Shown piece after piece: positions 33,931 through 43,820 of a stretch of 64,000 bases of DNA (its first letter is position 1; each line of letters starts with the position of its first letter). The notes beneath the pieces were generated by a model, which saw only the letters and a list, made by a program, of their open reading frames with translations, had not been told where the DNA came from and did not search any database. The translations under genes and the position numbers were made by a program. Origin of the DNA: Chrysoporthe austroafricana (taxonomy: Eukaryota; Ascomycota; Sordariomycetes; Diaporthales; Cryphonectriaceae); NCBI GenBank assembly GCA_001051155.2, contig JYIP02000002.1, positions 5,561,315-5,625,314 of the forward strand, given 5' to 3'.

Positions 33931-34662
33931 TCATACATCCTTCCACTTCCACACGCTCCATTCGTGCAATTTCTCATCATCCCATTCCTTCAAATCAATC
34001 TCTTCTCTACCCTCCTGCTCCACCAGTAGCCCTCCCGCCTCCATGAGCTCCCAAAACTCTCTCATGTAGTCGATATACGCGACTCTCATGGCATACACCA
34101 CGATCGCTCTAGACTCAGAAGATCGCCGTAAACATCTCAAAATAGTTTGGCTCAACAATTTTGGATGTTCTTCCGTATACATGGTGTCCGCCGCAAGTAT
34201 GATAGGAAATCCGTTGACATCGTCCACTGTGAACATCCGTGCATCCTCTTTTCCGGGAAGATGAAGATGAATCGTATCGGGCTGTGTCCAATCGAGTGTC
34301 CCGCATGCTGCTGATCCGCCGTGTTCGCGAAGTGTATCGATATTGAGGTCCACATTGGCCTGCACACCAGGAACGATAGTTGGCAGGTCTGTTAGCAGTG
34401 CCTTCATGCCCCATATAGTTGCAGCAGTTAGACCACTCAGACCGGTGCCGGCGCCGAGCTCCAGGATAGAGTAGCCAGTGGCATCCTGTCCAAATCGAGA
34501 CTTATCAATCTCTAGCTTATAGAGTAGATTTGAGAGAATGCCGGCTGAGCTCCATGTTGTGAGTGACAGGCCTTCGGCTGCACATGGTGTGTCAACGATC
34601 GATATGGAGACTTGCTCATCTGTGGACTTCGGGATCCTGAAGTTTGACCTCTGAAGCGCCAT
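33931..34662 (-). CDS. METTL21/EFM-type protein-lysine methyltransferase
   Basis: A single exon of 243 residues starting in a good context (GCGCC ATG GCG read on the minus strand). It is a class I SAM methyltransferase of the Methyltransf_16 family: T-T-W-S-S-A-G-I-L (residues 35-43) precedes motif I, I-L-E-L-G-A-G-T-G-L-S-G (66-77), which binds the adenosyl group. The D-x-x-Y signature of this family is present as A-D-T-M-Y (about 157-161). Members methylate lysines on translation factors, chaperones and similar proteins in the cytosol. Which substrate this one uses cannot be told. Length is typical. Neighbouring stretches are gene-poor on both sides. Confidence 0.85.
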   Translation of the reverse strand: MALQRSNFRIPKSTDEQVSISIVDTPCAAEGLSLTTWSSAGILSNLLYKLEIDKSRFGQDATGYSILELGAGTGLSGLTAATIWGMKALLTDLPTIVPGVQANVDLNIDTLREHGGSAACGTLDWTQPDTIHLHLPGKEDARMFTVDDVNGFPIILAADTMYTEEHPKLLSQTILRCLRRSSESRAIVVYAMRVAYIDYMREFWELMEAGGLLVEQEGREEIDLKEWDDEKLHEWSVWKWKDV

Positions 34663-35153
34663 GGCGTGATGACGAATTAGGATGCCGGAGATGAGCCTGG
34701 CGATTGGAGGTTCAAATTTTTGGTCAACATCGACTCAAGCAGAACAGGAGGCACTGTAGATGACAGCTGGCACCAGCTGTGAGCTAGATGGCGTTGCTGT
34801 TAGCCCGCATGGACCCACTGGCATCATGACATCATGTAAAGGATACGAGATGGCTCAATACAAAGCAAAGGTAGCAGTCGGAATATTTGATGGTACTCAC
34901 GACAAAACACGGTCGCCTAGTTGTTGAGAGCCTAATGTACTGCAAGATCGAATGCAAAGACATATTTTATCCATATTAATTCTTACCTGACTCCAGGAAT
35001 GCTATCTGCCTAGTCCCTAATAGTAATTAAATGCAACGATCCCCCAGAACATGAACATGCCTGCATGTCATTATTCTCGAGTCTGCTGATCATTGGTCTC
35101 AAAGGTCATATGGGGTCCGAGTGACATTCTGTGCGGCTTGCGAGTCCTTCAAC
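34663..35153. other. Intergenic, no gene seen
   Basis: About 490 bases upstream of the methyltransferase and downstream of the small cysteine protein. No supported frame or RNA gene. Confidence 0.5.
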
Positions 35154-35390
35154 CTACCTGAAGCGTTCGACTAAAGCCCACTCGTCCGCGTCTAAGTCGT
35201 GGCGAGTTGCGAAAGCCTCGACTCTGCCAGCGTAAGAAGCAGATGTCTGGTCTACACGCCCGCAAGCGCCAAATTGTAGCCTGCGATGGGCATAAATGCA
35301 CCACCCGCGCTCGACCTTGCGCCTCCTCTGGATCCGGTGGGTCTCCTCGCAGTTAGGACAGACATTCTTCCAAGTGACTTGCCGACACAT
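35154..35390 (-). CDS. Small cysteine-containing hypothetical protein
   Basis: A 78-residue frame starting M-C-R-Q-V-T-W. The open frame extends 42 codons further 5', but that extension looks like leader sequence. It has five Cys, two as C-x-x-C (V-C-P-N-C), a basic stretch R-R-R-K and W-C-I-Y-A-H-R-R-L-Q-F-G-A-C-G. Many Pezizomycotina carry short proteins starting M-C-R/M-C-x with a C-x-x-C and a downstream G-x-C-G, so I think it is real, but no function is known. There is no signal peptide in the short form. Zinc binding is possible. An intron upstream cannot be excluded. Confidence 0.4.
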   Translation of the reverse strand: MCRQVTWKNVCPNCEETHRIQRRRKVERGWCIYAHRRLQFGACGRVDQTSASYAGRVEAFATRHDLDADEWALVERFR

Positions 35391-36432
35391 GGCGCTTGTG
35401 TATATAGTGATAAGGAGAATAGAGACGATGAGATGCGAGTGAAGGCTCATTGAACTTGGTCGGGAGGGTGGCTCCTCCATCTTTTTTATCCCTCTTCGGC
35501 ATGCGGCTAGAAGCACAATTCCATTCTTCCATCTTTAACAAACTCTGAATGGCGTATTGTTACAATTATCTTTATGAGGTTCTTGCGGAGAAGTAACTGT
35601 TGTGGACATACCGGTCTAAAAATAGAGACTACAAGGCCTTGTTCTCCGTAAGTCACTGACTGGTTTTTCATAAAGACAGAACAACGGGATTAGCGACCTA
35701 AATTCGTTTATCACCAGCCGTAGGCAACCTCATATTGACAATGAGCCTGTATTGTTGATTTCATGAGTCATTGTGGTGCTGGAAAGGAACTACAAGCGGT
35801 CGTGGTTTCACACACATCTATTCGAGCAGTCTGAGCTGATGGTCGTGAGATCAAATGGGGCTTGGTTGGGACTTTGATTCCGGATGTGCGATTCCAGGCC
35901 AACGGCACTTCCATTCGTGTAAATATCAATGCTCTTTGTTTTTCCCCTTGAAAGTAGAAAGCCTACTCTGGTGCTGTTGGGTAATTGGGGGCCCTCGAGC
36001 CTTAGCACTACCTCAACTGCTCCTCTGAGCCTCTCATTTCAGATGCGTGTATGTACGTGTCTTACTCATAAGTCCTGGATTGGTGGTCGGAGATGATTTT
36101 CGATGGTGATTAGCACGCTGGTATCGCGCTGCTGCAACCATAACCGCCGCTAGGCTGCTGCCACAATCCTGTCGTGTTCGACATTATCTCCCTTGATCGT
36201 GGCTCCTACAAAGCCTGACTATTGAACGGCAGCGCCGATTGCGATCCCGATTTCGAAGCATGCGAGCATTATCGGATGGCTGAATGTTTAGCCCGGAGCC
36301 TGACTCGCCCGGCGATCGCCCGGACACCTGAATTATTTAAAACCCCGCAAAACGCGGACACCCCGCAAAACATAGACAATGTTTCACGACATCTTATCAT
36401 CTCGCGACAATATCAGAAGGCTTTACTACACC
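35391..36432. other. Intergenic, upstream of the Gfo/Idh/MocA gene
   Basis: About 1 kb without a supported gene. Its right end carries an 18-base tandem duplication and a TTATTTAAAA AT-rich box (about 36333-36342). Confidence 0.5.
36343..36378. promoter_or_regulatory. 18-bp tandem repeat with two CreA-type sites
   Basis: Two abutting units, CCCCGCAAAACGCGGACA and CCCCGCAAAACATAGACA, differ by three transitions. Each starts with CCCCGC, whose complement GCGGGG fits the CreA/Cre1 consensus SYGGRG. They lie 55-90 bases upstream of the chosen oxidoreductase start, so carbon-catabolite repression is a reasonable guess. Confidence 0.5.
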
Positions 36433-37536
36433 ATGGATACGCCGTTACGTCAACCTGTCCGGATTGCTGTCATTGGCGCTGGCGCTATAGGGCCACGACA
36501 CGCCTTAGCAGTCAAACAAAACCCGGACGCCTCGCTCGTCTGCATCGTCGACCCCAGCCCGGCGGCTATCCAGACAGCTATACGACTGGGGACTACGTAC
36601 TACCCCTCTGTGCAGTCCATGGTCCAGTCACTCGAAAGCAAGCCAGATGTCGCCATCGTATGTTCACCGAACCACACGCACGTCGAACTGTCCACCGAAC
36701 TGCTTTCAGCGGGTATCCATGTCCTCTGCGAGAAGCCTCTATCAACCGACAGCGCCAGTGGACAGGCCCTTGTTGAGCACGCGGCGGCGCAGAACCTGCA
36801 CCTCCTGACGGGGCATCACAGGCGCTTCAACCCGTACGTGGTCGCCACGAAGCGGATACTCACCAGCAAGGATCGTTCGCTTGGCCAGATCACGGCGGTG
36901 TCTGGACTATGGACGCTGTACAAGCCCCAGAAGTACTTTGATGCACCTACAGAATGGCATCGCAGTGGTGTGAAGGGCGGCCCAGTGATGATCAATCTCA
37001 TCCATGATATTGATGTCCTTCACTATCTCTTGGACAGCAAGATCAATCGCGTGGCGGCCTTCGAAGCACCGAAACGGCGTGGCTATGACGCCGAGGAAGG
37101 CGGTGCCATACTTTTACACTTTGAAAGCGGAGTGGTGGGTACCTTTGTGCTCAGCGATGCGGTGGCTAGTCCGCACGCGTTCGAGATGGGTACCGGGGAG
37201 AATCCCGTGATACCTCAGACAGGGCGAGATGCCTATCGAATATTTGGAACAGAGGGAACCCTGAGCGTTCCAGATCTGAAGCGATCCTTCTACGCTGAGA
37301 GTCATGAGAAGTCGTGGAACAACGAGGTGACGGAAGTCACAGAGGCCTTAGATGACCTCTTGTCGGATGAAGAGAGAGCAAAGGTGCCGTTCGAGCTACA
37401 AGTCGCCCACGTCGTGGGAGTGATCAGAGGGGAACAGAAGCCGGTTTGTACTGGAGAAGACGGTCTAGCCGCTGTCAAGGTGGCCGAGGCTGTCCAAAGA
37501 GCTTTGCGCACGGGAGGTGTGATTGACATCGAATAG
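36433..37536 (+). CDS. Gfo/Idh/MocA family NAD(P)-dependent oxidoreductase
   Basis: A single exon of 367 residues. The start in CACCATGGAT is preferred because the Rossmann strand begins nine residues later; an in-frame ATG at 36379 would add 18 residues. Domain 1 (about 8-125) has the nucleotide motif V-I-G-A-G-A-I-G (residues 13-20) and the family hallmark C-E-K-P (99-102). Domain 2 has H-H-R-R (128-131) and I-N-L-I-H-D-I-D (187-194), where the usual G-G-x-x-x-D-x-G-x-H has Asn for the Asp; this variant is known to me from fungal members. Enzymes of this family oxidise or reduce sugars, inositols or related polyols. The substrate here is unknown. It is followed after 213 bases by a methyltransferase on the same strand. 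Confidence 0.9.
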   Translation: MDTPLRQPVRIAVIGAGAIGPRHALAVKQNPDASLVCIVDPSPAAIQTAIRLGTTYYPSVQSMVQSLESKPDVAIVCSPNHTHVELSTELLSAGIHVLCEKPLSTDSASGQALVEHAAAQNLHLLTGHHRRFNPYVVATKRILTSKDRSLGQITAVSGLWTLYKPQKYFDAPTEWHRSGVKGGPVMINLIHDIDVLHYLLDSKINRVAAFEAPKRRGYDAEEGGAILLHFESGVVGTFVLSDAVASPHAFEMGTGENPVIPQTGRDAYRIFGTEGTLSVPDLKRSFYAESHEKSWNNEVTEVTEALDDLLSDEERAKVPFELQVAHVVGVIRGEQKPVCTGEDGLAAVKVAEAVQRALRTGGVIDIE

Positions 37537-37749
37537 TCCAACTCGAGTGAGATAGAATTTATTTCGAAAGAGAAGGAGACAGAAGTGAAGATTATACATC
37601 GAACCGACTCGCGGTCCTGGCAAGATACCGGTGCGATGGATGAAAATTACGTTCAGTTTTGCAGTATTAGATGTCAAGCCTCGGCCCACAATGCTATGCC
37701 CGTTGCTCTTCTCACCTGACACCTGCGAAGTCGCCTCAACCCTCCAGGT

Positions 37750-38654
37750 ATGATTGCCTCAATGACTCATTCAGAGCCTAAGCTACCTCAAGTCGACTAC
37801 GAGTTTCCAGCAACAAGTCTTCCGATGCTTGCAACTTGTCCTCATTTTCGACAGCCCAAGTCCTTGACGCTACGCCGTGATAGAAAATACAAGAGATCAT
37901 TCTCTGCGGAAGTCACGACCAGCAGATATGAGCTATTCCGCTTCATTCAAGACCACCAAGGTCCTCTTACCAACTTCTCCCACCAAATGGCCTTGATGTG
38001 GAAGTCGCCCAAGCTACGCATCGCATCAATCTCATCAACTCCTGGTCTGCGATCCAGCCTGGTACCAAAGTCCTGGAGATCGGCTGCGGACAAGGCAACT
38101 GCACTGCAGTCCTAGCGGAAATCATCGGCCCATCAGGCCACATTGACGCCGTCGATCCAGCCCTTCCGGACTATGGCACCCCGTTCACTTTGGCGGAGGT
38201 GCAGCACCATATTTCTGAAAGTGAGATTGGCGACAGGGTATCTTGGCATCGTGCTACTCCAGAACAGTTTCTGCTCGTAAAGGAGCTAGGGAATAAATGG
38301 GATGTCGCGGTCTTAACGCATTGCATTTGGTACTTCACATCCGGGGATGTGTTGTCGAATATCTTGAAAGCTCTCAAAGGCAGGGTGAACACCGTCTGCA
38401 TCGCCGAGTACGCGCTCCGTGCAACAGAGCTTGCGGCGATCCCACACGTGCTAGCTGCTATAGCTCGAGGGGCCCTGGAAGCTCACAAGCCCAAGAGCTC
38501 GCAAAATATCCGGACATCACTGAGTTCGGACGGAATCATAGACATTGCTAGGACTGTTGGGTGGATTTTGGTGTCGGAGACTCTTCTTGTCCCAGATGTC
38601 GGGCTGCTGGACGGAGCTTGGGAAAAGCAAGCGTTCTGGGCGAGCGCTTTCTAG
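37750..38654 (+). pseudogene. Class I SAM-dependent methyltransferase with apparent frameshift
   Basis: The N-terminal part (37750 to about 37986) and the catalytic part (to 38654) lie in different frames that overlap near 37986. Motif I is V-L-E-I-G-C-G-Q-G-N, followed by an acidic motif II region (I-D-A-V-D-P). The frames join smoothly if one base is missing in CACCAAATGGCC: before it L-T-N-F-S-H-Q, after it G-L-D-V-E-V-A-Q. The alternative is a 44-base GT-AG intron (37961-38004), which keeps the frame but is shorter than usual and would delete a stretch that reads like conserved protein. It is therefore either a fresh pseudogene, an assembly error or a gene with a very small intron. An in-frame second ATG lies at 37762. 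Substrate unknown. Confidence 0.6.
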
Positions 38655-39107
38655 AAGATATAGAACAGAACATCGATGATGAAAGGGTTAAGGTCGAACG
38701 GTTGAAAAGAGCCAGAATAGCTTGTGGGTGGGGTCAGACCCAATGTCAGTGTATCTGATGCCTTGGACCAATCCAAATACTCACAGAGTAGAGTAGATGC
38801 AAGGAAAGCCCAAGGAACACTCCGGGATTTGTGAGGTGCGAGGGTGCAAGTGTGAAGTTAGAGAATAGAGCCGTGGTGTTGCTGTACGTCCGTACACTGT
38901 AGCGATGTGGTGGGGGTGCTGTGGCCTAGGAGACCCCGCCTGCCCGTTTACTTAGCACACCGCATCAACCTACTGCAGCATCGAGCATCTGATCACCTAA
39001 CAACCACCACTGTTCCGTTGGCATTTTTTCCACCATACGACGGAGTTGGCTATCGATATCCAGCGCGCTCTTGATGTCGGCTACGCCACTATGGCCCTGG
39101 ACAAGTT
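38655..39107. other. Intergenic, upstream of HAUS6
   Basis: About 450 bases with no supported gene; it should contain the HAUS6 promoter. No TATA-like element is obvious. Confidence 0.5.
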
Positions 39108-41572
39108 ATGGCCGCCATCCACACCCAGGTTCCCCTCGTGTCTCGCCCCAGACCAGCACGCGTTCCTGCTGCGAATGCTGCGCCGAGCGCCTCTCAGACC
39201 CCGATCCAGATCAGTCTGATAGCCTCCAATGTTTCCCTCTTCCTGACCAGCTTACGTCTTCTGGATCTCGACCTCTTGTCTGACTGGCCCGACATCAACC
39301 TCTTGACCTTCACCACGAAAGATGCCGCACAGGGTCAGAAGAAGAGAATCCAGTGCGTCGAGTGGGCTTTGTACCAGCTCTTTGTCCTATGGGACCCCGA
39401 CGAGGCTAGAAATGTTTGTCCACATGGTTCAACTCCGTCGTTTCGCCTGCTGATGTGTCTCGGCCACAGAAACTCAAGCCCTTCTTTCCGCCTCTCGATC
39501 AGCTCCAGTCCGCGAATCTCCGAGCCGCCCTGCTACGATCCCTTGAACAGCTCAAGAAGAACGGCGTGCTCGGCCGAGATGCTATACTACGAAAGACAAT
39601 GCTGGACGAGTGCAAGGGCGAGAGGCTGGAGGAGATCCTTGCCGTCTTCTCCTCGGCAGTCTTAAAGAAGATGGTTGGCGAACAGAAGCTCAACAGCAAG
39701 ACATGTCCTGCTGTCGCGCGCACGCTGGCGCTGGAGAAGCGTGGGTTTAAAGGAGAGAGGGCCGAGCTGGACACGCTGATCCTAGCACATAAGGTGTCCA
39801 TAAGGAAGAAGCTAGATCGACAGGCAGCCTTCCGGACACGGTACAAGGGCTTGGCGACACTGCTTGACGTGAAAGAGCAACGCATCTCAAACAGACGAGA
39901 ACACGCTAGGTCAATTGCTGGTTCGAGTCACATTGTGAGACTATCAGGAGATGACAAGTCAAGAATACGTCGCGCTGTGACGAACAATTGGGCGGGAAAC
40001 GAACAGTGGCAAGAGGCTCTGATATCTGGAGATTCGAATACGCATAGGGATGGTGTCTTAAACGTGCCGTTCGATCGCGTCTGGAAACGCACACGGTCGG
40101 ATCTTCTCAGCGAGTTTAACGACAAGGGTGGCCGGTTGGTAGATCAGCTCGACAGCCGAATGCGCGCTCAACAGGAAAGCCTTCGTAAGTGGCAAAAGTT
40201 TAGGAGCGACGTGTTTGACGATATCTCTGATCAGTGTCAGAACAAGAGCTCCGGGGAGCTTGGTCAGCATAGGGGCATCGACCTTGTATTTGGAGTACAC
40301 GAATCTCTTGATCTGGGCTGCATGGGTTCTTCGAAGCTGACAGGCAGCAAGGCGGCAATGGTCGGCAGCGAAAGCTGCAGCTTTCTCCAAAACATGGAGA
40401 TGGAGCTGGCAAATGCCACCAAGGTCCCAAAGACCCGCGCCTCTGGGTGCTTGAGAGGACGCCAGCGGCTAGCAACAATCCCCTCAGAGCCCGCTCCCAC
40501 GCCCAGACAGAAAGCAGCAGATGAGCCTGTGTCTGAGCTTAGTGAGCTCGAAGACGAGCCGGAGGCGTCTGTGCCAACACTTGATGAACCCTTCGGCTTG
40601 TCATCACGACAGGACTTGGTGGAAGCTGCTGCATCCGCCACGGGGTCGAGGCAGTCACAAAGGTCGCCGAGGCAAAGATTGCCGCAGCCCCTATCTAGCA
40701 TGCATGCTTTTCTACCAAAGCCTCAGTCAAGCGAGATATCCCCTACAGAACCTCACATACCTCGGCCACCTCCCAAATTGAGGGTACCGTCTCCTCGGCC
40801 CTCGTCAATACGTCAGGGACACAACACATCGCATTCTCCTACACCCTCGCCTACGAGAAGCATCCCGCCTTCGCTATCGTTATCGTCGCCTCGCAACTCG
40901 CCACCCCGGCGCACGCAATCGCCAGAAGAGCTGCCGCCCTCTTCCACACAGCAGCAAGCAGACCAGATTTTGGCGTCCATGAGCGCCGCCTCGCCCTCGC
41001 CTGTTAAACAACCTAGGCCACGCCACACACTGTCTCTTGCAGAGCGGACCCGCCTATCGATGGTGCGAGGAGGAAGTATTCATCTGGACGATGAAGATGA
41101 GATCGGGATCAGTTCACCGATACGCCTGGGCAGGCGAGCCACTTCTTCCCGGTCACCCACGAAGAGGAAGCCCGCCATGCCGACCACCATGACAGAGGAA
41201 ACATTAGTTTTGCAAGTAGCTGAAGCCACAGCAATCATGACGACGGAGGGGGATGATCTTGTTGCGCGCACACGCAGATCAATGGCCAACTTCGAAACTG
41301 CGCAAGAGCGAGCGCGGCTCGAAAGGCAACGTTCGGAAAGGCGGGCGGCGAGGCAGCGAACTGGGTCGATCGCACGGCAGAATTACTTCCCATCGGTGGA
41401 CGAGGATGGCGATGCCGCGGGGGACGGCAACTCAGGGGTCGTGCTGGAGCAATTGATGGCAAAAGAAGCCGAGTCTGCCGGTGCTGATTATGAGTCTGTC
41501 TTCAAGAGCCGGCCTAAGATCAAGACAAGCCCGCCCGCGACGCCTGCCCGGGGAGATTTCGAATGGGAATGA
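39108..41572 (+). CDS. HAUS6: HAUS augmin-like complex subunit 6
   Basis: Two exons, 39108-39413 and 39470-41572, with a 56-base GTTTGT...CAG intron, give 802 residues. Augmin recruits gamma-tubulin to existing spindle microtubules; subunit 6 links the complex to gamma-tubulin. The N-terminal domain (about 35-240) shows the HAUS6_N pattern: a helical start (N-V-S-L-F-L-T-S-L-R-L-L), C-V-E-W, then F-F-P-P-L-D and repeated helices through the L-R-x-x-L-L-R-S-L-E-Q-L segment. The frame is continuous across the splice (A-R-N / K-L-K-P-F-F). The C-terminal half is Ser/Pro-rich and disordered with many S-P and T-P sites, including S-P-T-K, suggesting mitotic CDK control. It ends with an acidic D-F-E-W-E. 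Family assignment is by pattern from memory; length is reasonable for fungi. Confidence 0.8.
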
Positions 41573-42211
41573 TTGCTGCAACGAACGCTACATTGAGCTG
41601 TCATTGGGGAGAAGCAAAGACTGCTCACCTGTAATTCAAGACCATTATTTCGTACGAATTACACCTCTGGTTGTAATTGGTGGAAGTGGGCGCACTGCCA
41701 TTAATAATTCAAAGGTACAGAGGCGGCACGCAGAGTGGCCGTGGCTGTCTTAGCTGAAGCGACGCATCTGGGACTCTGTCCTACACATTTGCTTCACGCT
41801 GTTGGTCCCTCTAAAGCCACTCTTTGAACGACCGGTGCTTAGACTCTCGCAAGTCTTCCCTGCGTGCCTGGATGCTATCTGCAGGTCGACCGTAGGGAGA
41901 ATCTGCACCTCGGCCCAGACGGAATTTCTGGGCCCTGTCCACCATTCTCGTTGGCCTGTAAGCAAGGGAAGTGGAGACAAGAATTCTCGGAGTTGCACTA
42001 TTCCGTACTACGTACGAATCCGTACATCCGCGTTCTGCCGCCAATGTCGATCTCGGCGAACCGGACAGAAGGCACCTCACCGCCGGCGACAATCCCATCC
42101 TCCAAACTGGGAATACCATCATTTCTGTTGTAGTTCTGCCCATAACCTACTTGATTACTCTCGCTGGCTGCTCTGCTTTCTCTTTAGCCCCTTTGCACAA
42201 CATACTGCGTC
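41573..42211. other. Intergenic between HAUS6 and LaeA-like gene
   Basis: About 640 bases, no supported gene. Overlapping short frames on both strands have no family match. A GTACTACGTACGAATCCGTAC cluster of GTAC motifs lies at about 42005-42025. Confidence 0.5.
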
Positions 42212-43820
42212 ATGTATGCGACGTCGCCAACACCCTCTCACCAGTCTCACCAATCCCACCAGTCCCACCAGTCCCACCAGTCGGGGACATCAGCGGGCTC
42301 AGGGAGGAGCTCTGTGCGGGAGCCGACGTATGTCTTTCGTATATCATGTGCCTCGATGAGAGACACAATGCTGATCTCATAACAGTGGCTCCACGATCCC
42401 GGATGCGCTCTCGGTGGAGGAGTACGGCAGGCTATTCAACGCCTATCGGGAAGGGAGTAAGTTTGAGTATCAGCATCACCGTGTTATTGCCTATCACGTT
42501 TCGGTCGCTGATCTGTTGTACCTCGTTGAAGAGTACCTTCTACCAAACGATGGTGTACGAGTGACCCTCCGCCACGCGGACAAATAATCAGACATCGACT
42601 GACCAGCGTGCCCAGGATGAGCAAGATCGTCTAGGTGCGGTATAGCTGTCGCCAGAATGTGTGGCCACATGAGAACAACTGACACTGAACCTTCTTCTCC
42701 AGATCTTCAACACCACTGGTGGAAGCTCCTCCTTAACAACAGGCTGTACATCGCGCCGATCAGAAAGCCTGTCGATGCTCTAGATATTGGTACTGGAACA
42801 GGCATCTGGGCCATCGAGTTTGCAAGGCAACACCCACAGACAAACGTCATCGGAACAGATCTTAGTCTGATCCAACCACAGGATGGCATACCTCCCAACT
42901 GCACTTTCGAGCGAGAAGATAGCGAGGAGGAGTGGGTTTTCGATAAGCTTTTTGACTATATCCACTGGCGATTGATGCTCACTTGTTTCAACGACTTCAA
43001 GAGCATGATCTGCAGAGTCTTTGAGCATCTGAAGCCTGGCGGGTGTAGGTCATCTCTACTCGACCTGTATTGCTTTCCGAAGCACTGTGCTGGCTGAGCT
43101 GATGAGGATCTCAGGGGCTGAGTTCCACGAGAGCGTCTTTGAGCTGATCCCGGCAGATGCTGCTGCAGCGGAAGTCCTCAACCGATCGGCACTGCTGCAA
43201 TCTTTTGAATACTCGCTTCAGGCGGGTTATAATATGGGGCGGGATTTCAATGCGGCAAAGCGATTCAAGGCCTGGATGATCGAGGCTGGCTTTGTCGACG
43301 TTGTCGAAAAGCAGTTCCTATCACCTGTCAACGGGTGGCCGGTCGATCCTAAAGATCAGAAGATCGGAAAGTGGTGTAGGTATTACTATTCAAGTCCATC
43401 ACGCCACATGAGCGGTGGAAGTCCTTCACATAAACCTCCTCGATCCTTCTGCTTCGCTAAGAGAGAGTTCCGGACAGCTGGCGTGTTTGTCCACCTGTTT
43501 CAGGGTATGCAAGTTAATACTAATGAGAGCCAACAGACTGTCTCAACATGCTCAAATTCCCAGGGAGCATCACCAAACTGCTTCAGAGCGCCGGCATGCC
43601 CTTCGAGGACATCCCTGCGTTTCAACAGAAGATTCGCGAAGACGTCACGTCGAGAAATATGCGTGTCTACCATCCTCGTCAGTGACCTGGCCTCCTCCAA
43701 CCTGTCTCATGGTCGCAAGCCGCGAATGTTCAGCCACGAATGTTATGTCTCCTTCCTCACTGACAGCCTTGCTTAGTGTATGTTATCTATGGACGAAAGC
43801 CTTCTGTTCCAAGCAGATGA
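42212..43820 (+). CDS. LaeA-like SAM-dependent methyltransferase, eight exons
   Basis: Exons 42212-42327, 42386-42456, 42532-42554, 42616-42634, 42703-43044, 43115-43375, 43537-43677 and 43777-43820 give 338 residues, normal for the LaeA-like family. Exons 3 and 4 are only 23 and 19 bases. The spliced frame reads E-Y-G-R-L-F-N-A-Y-R-E-G-K-Y, then P-N-D-G-D-E-Q-D-R-L-D, the family N-terminal signature. Motif I is D-I-G-T-G-T-G (about 104-110), and the end reads H-P-L-Y-V-I-Y-G-R-K-P, the family C-terminal signature. Introns are 58, 75, 61, 68, 70, 161, 99 bases; several have CTGAC branch sites. The last donor is GTCAGT. Residues 9-24 are a Ser-His-Gln repeat. LaeA itself is a nuclear regulator of secondary metabolism, but most genomes carry many paralogues of unknown target, so the global regulator role should not be assumed. 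Confidence 0.85.
42236..42283 (+). repeat. 9-bp coding tandem repeat (Ser-His-Gln x5)
   Basis: Five units of TCYCACCAR encode SHQ repeats (residues 9-23) in the disordered N-terminus of the LaeA-like protein. The last three units are nearly identical, so copy number could vary between strains. Confidence 0.8.

Noticed and set aside
37961..38004. 44-base intron in the methyltransferase gene
   Set aside because: It is possible by phase, but shorter than every other intron here, and it would remove a stretch that reads as conserved; a one-base frameshift explains the data better. Kept as an alternative.
43376..43536. Extra exon inside the 161-base intron 6 of the LaeA-like gene, using GTATGC at 43505
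   Set aside because: It would leave a 32-base intron, too short to splice, and the added residues do not fit the family; direct splicing gives the conserved frame.
22844..43820. Secondary-metabolite gene cluster (dioxygenase, oxidase, oxidoreductase, methyltransferases, LaeA-like protein)
   Set aside because: No backbone synthase, transporter or pathway transcription factor is visible, and HAUS6 and other conserved genes interrupt the series.
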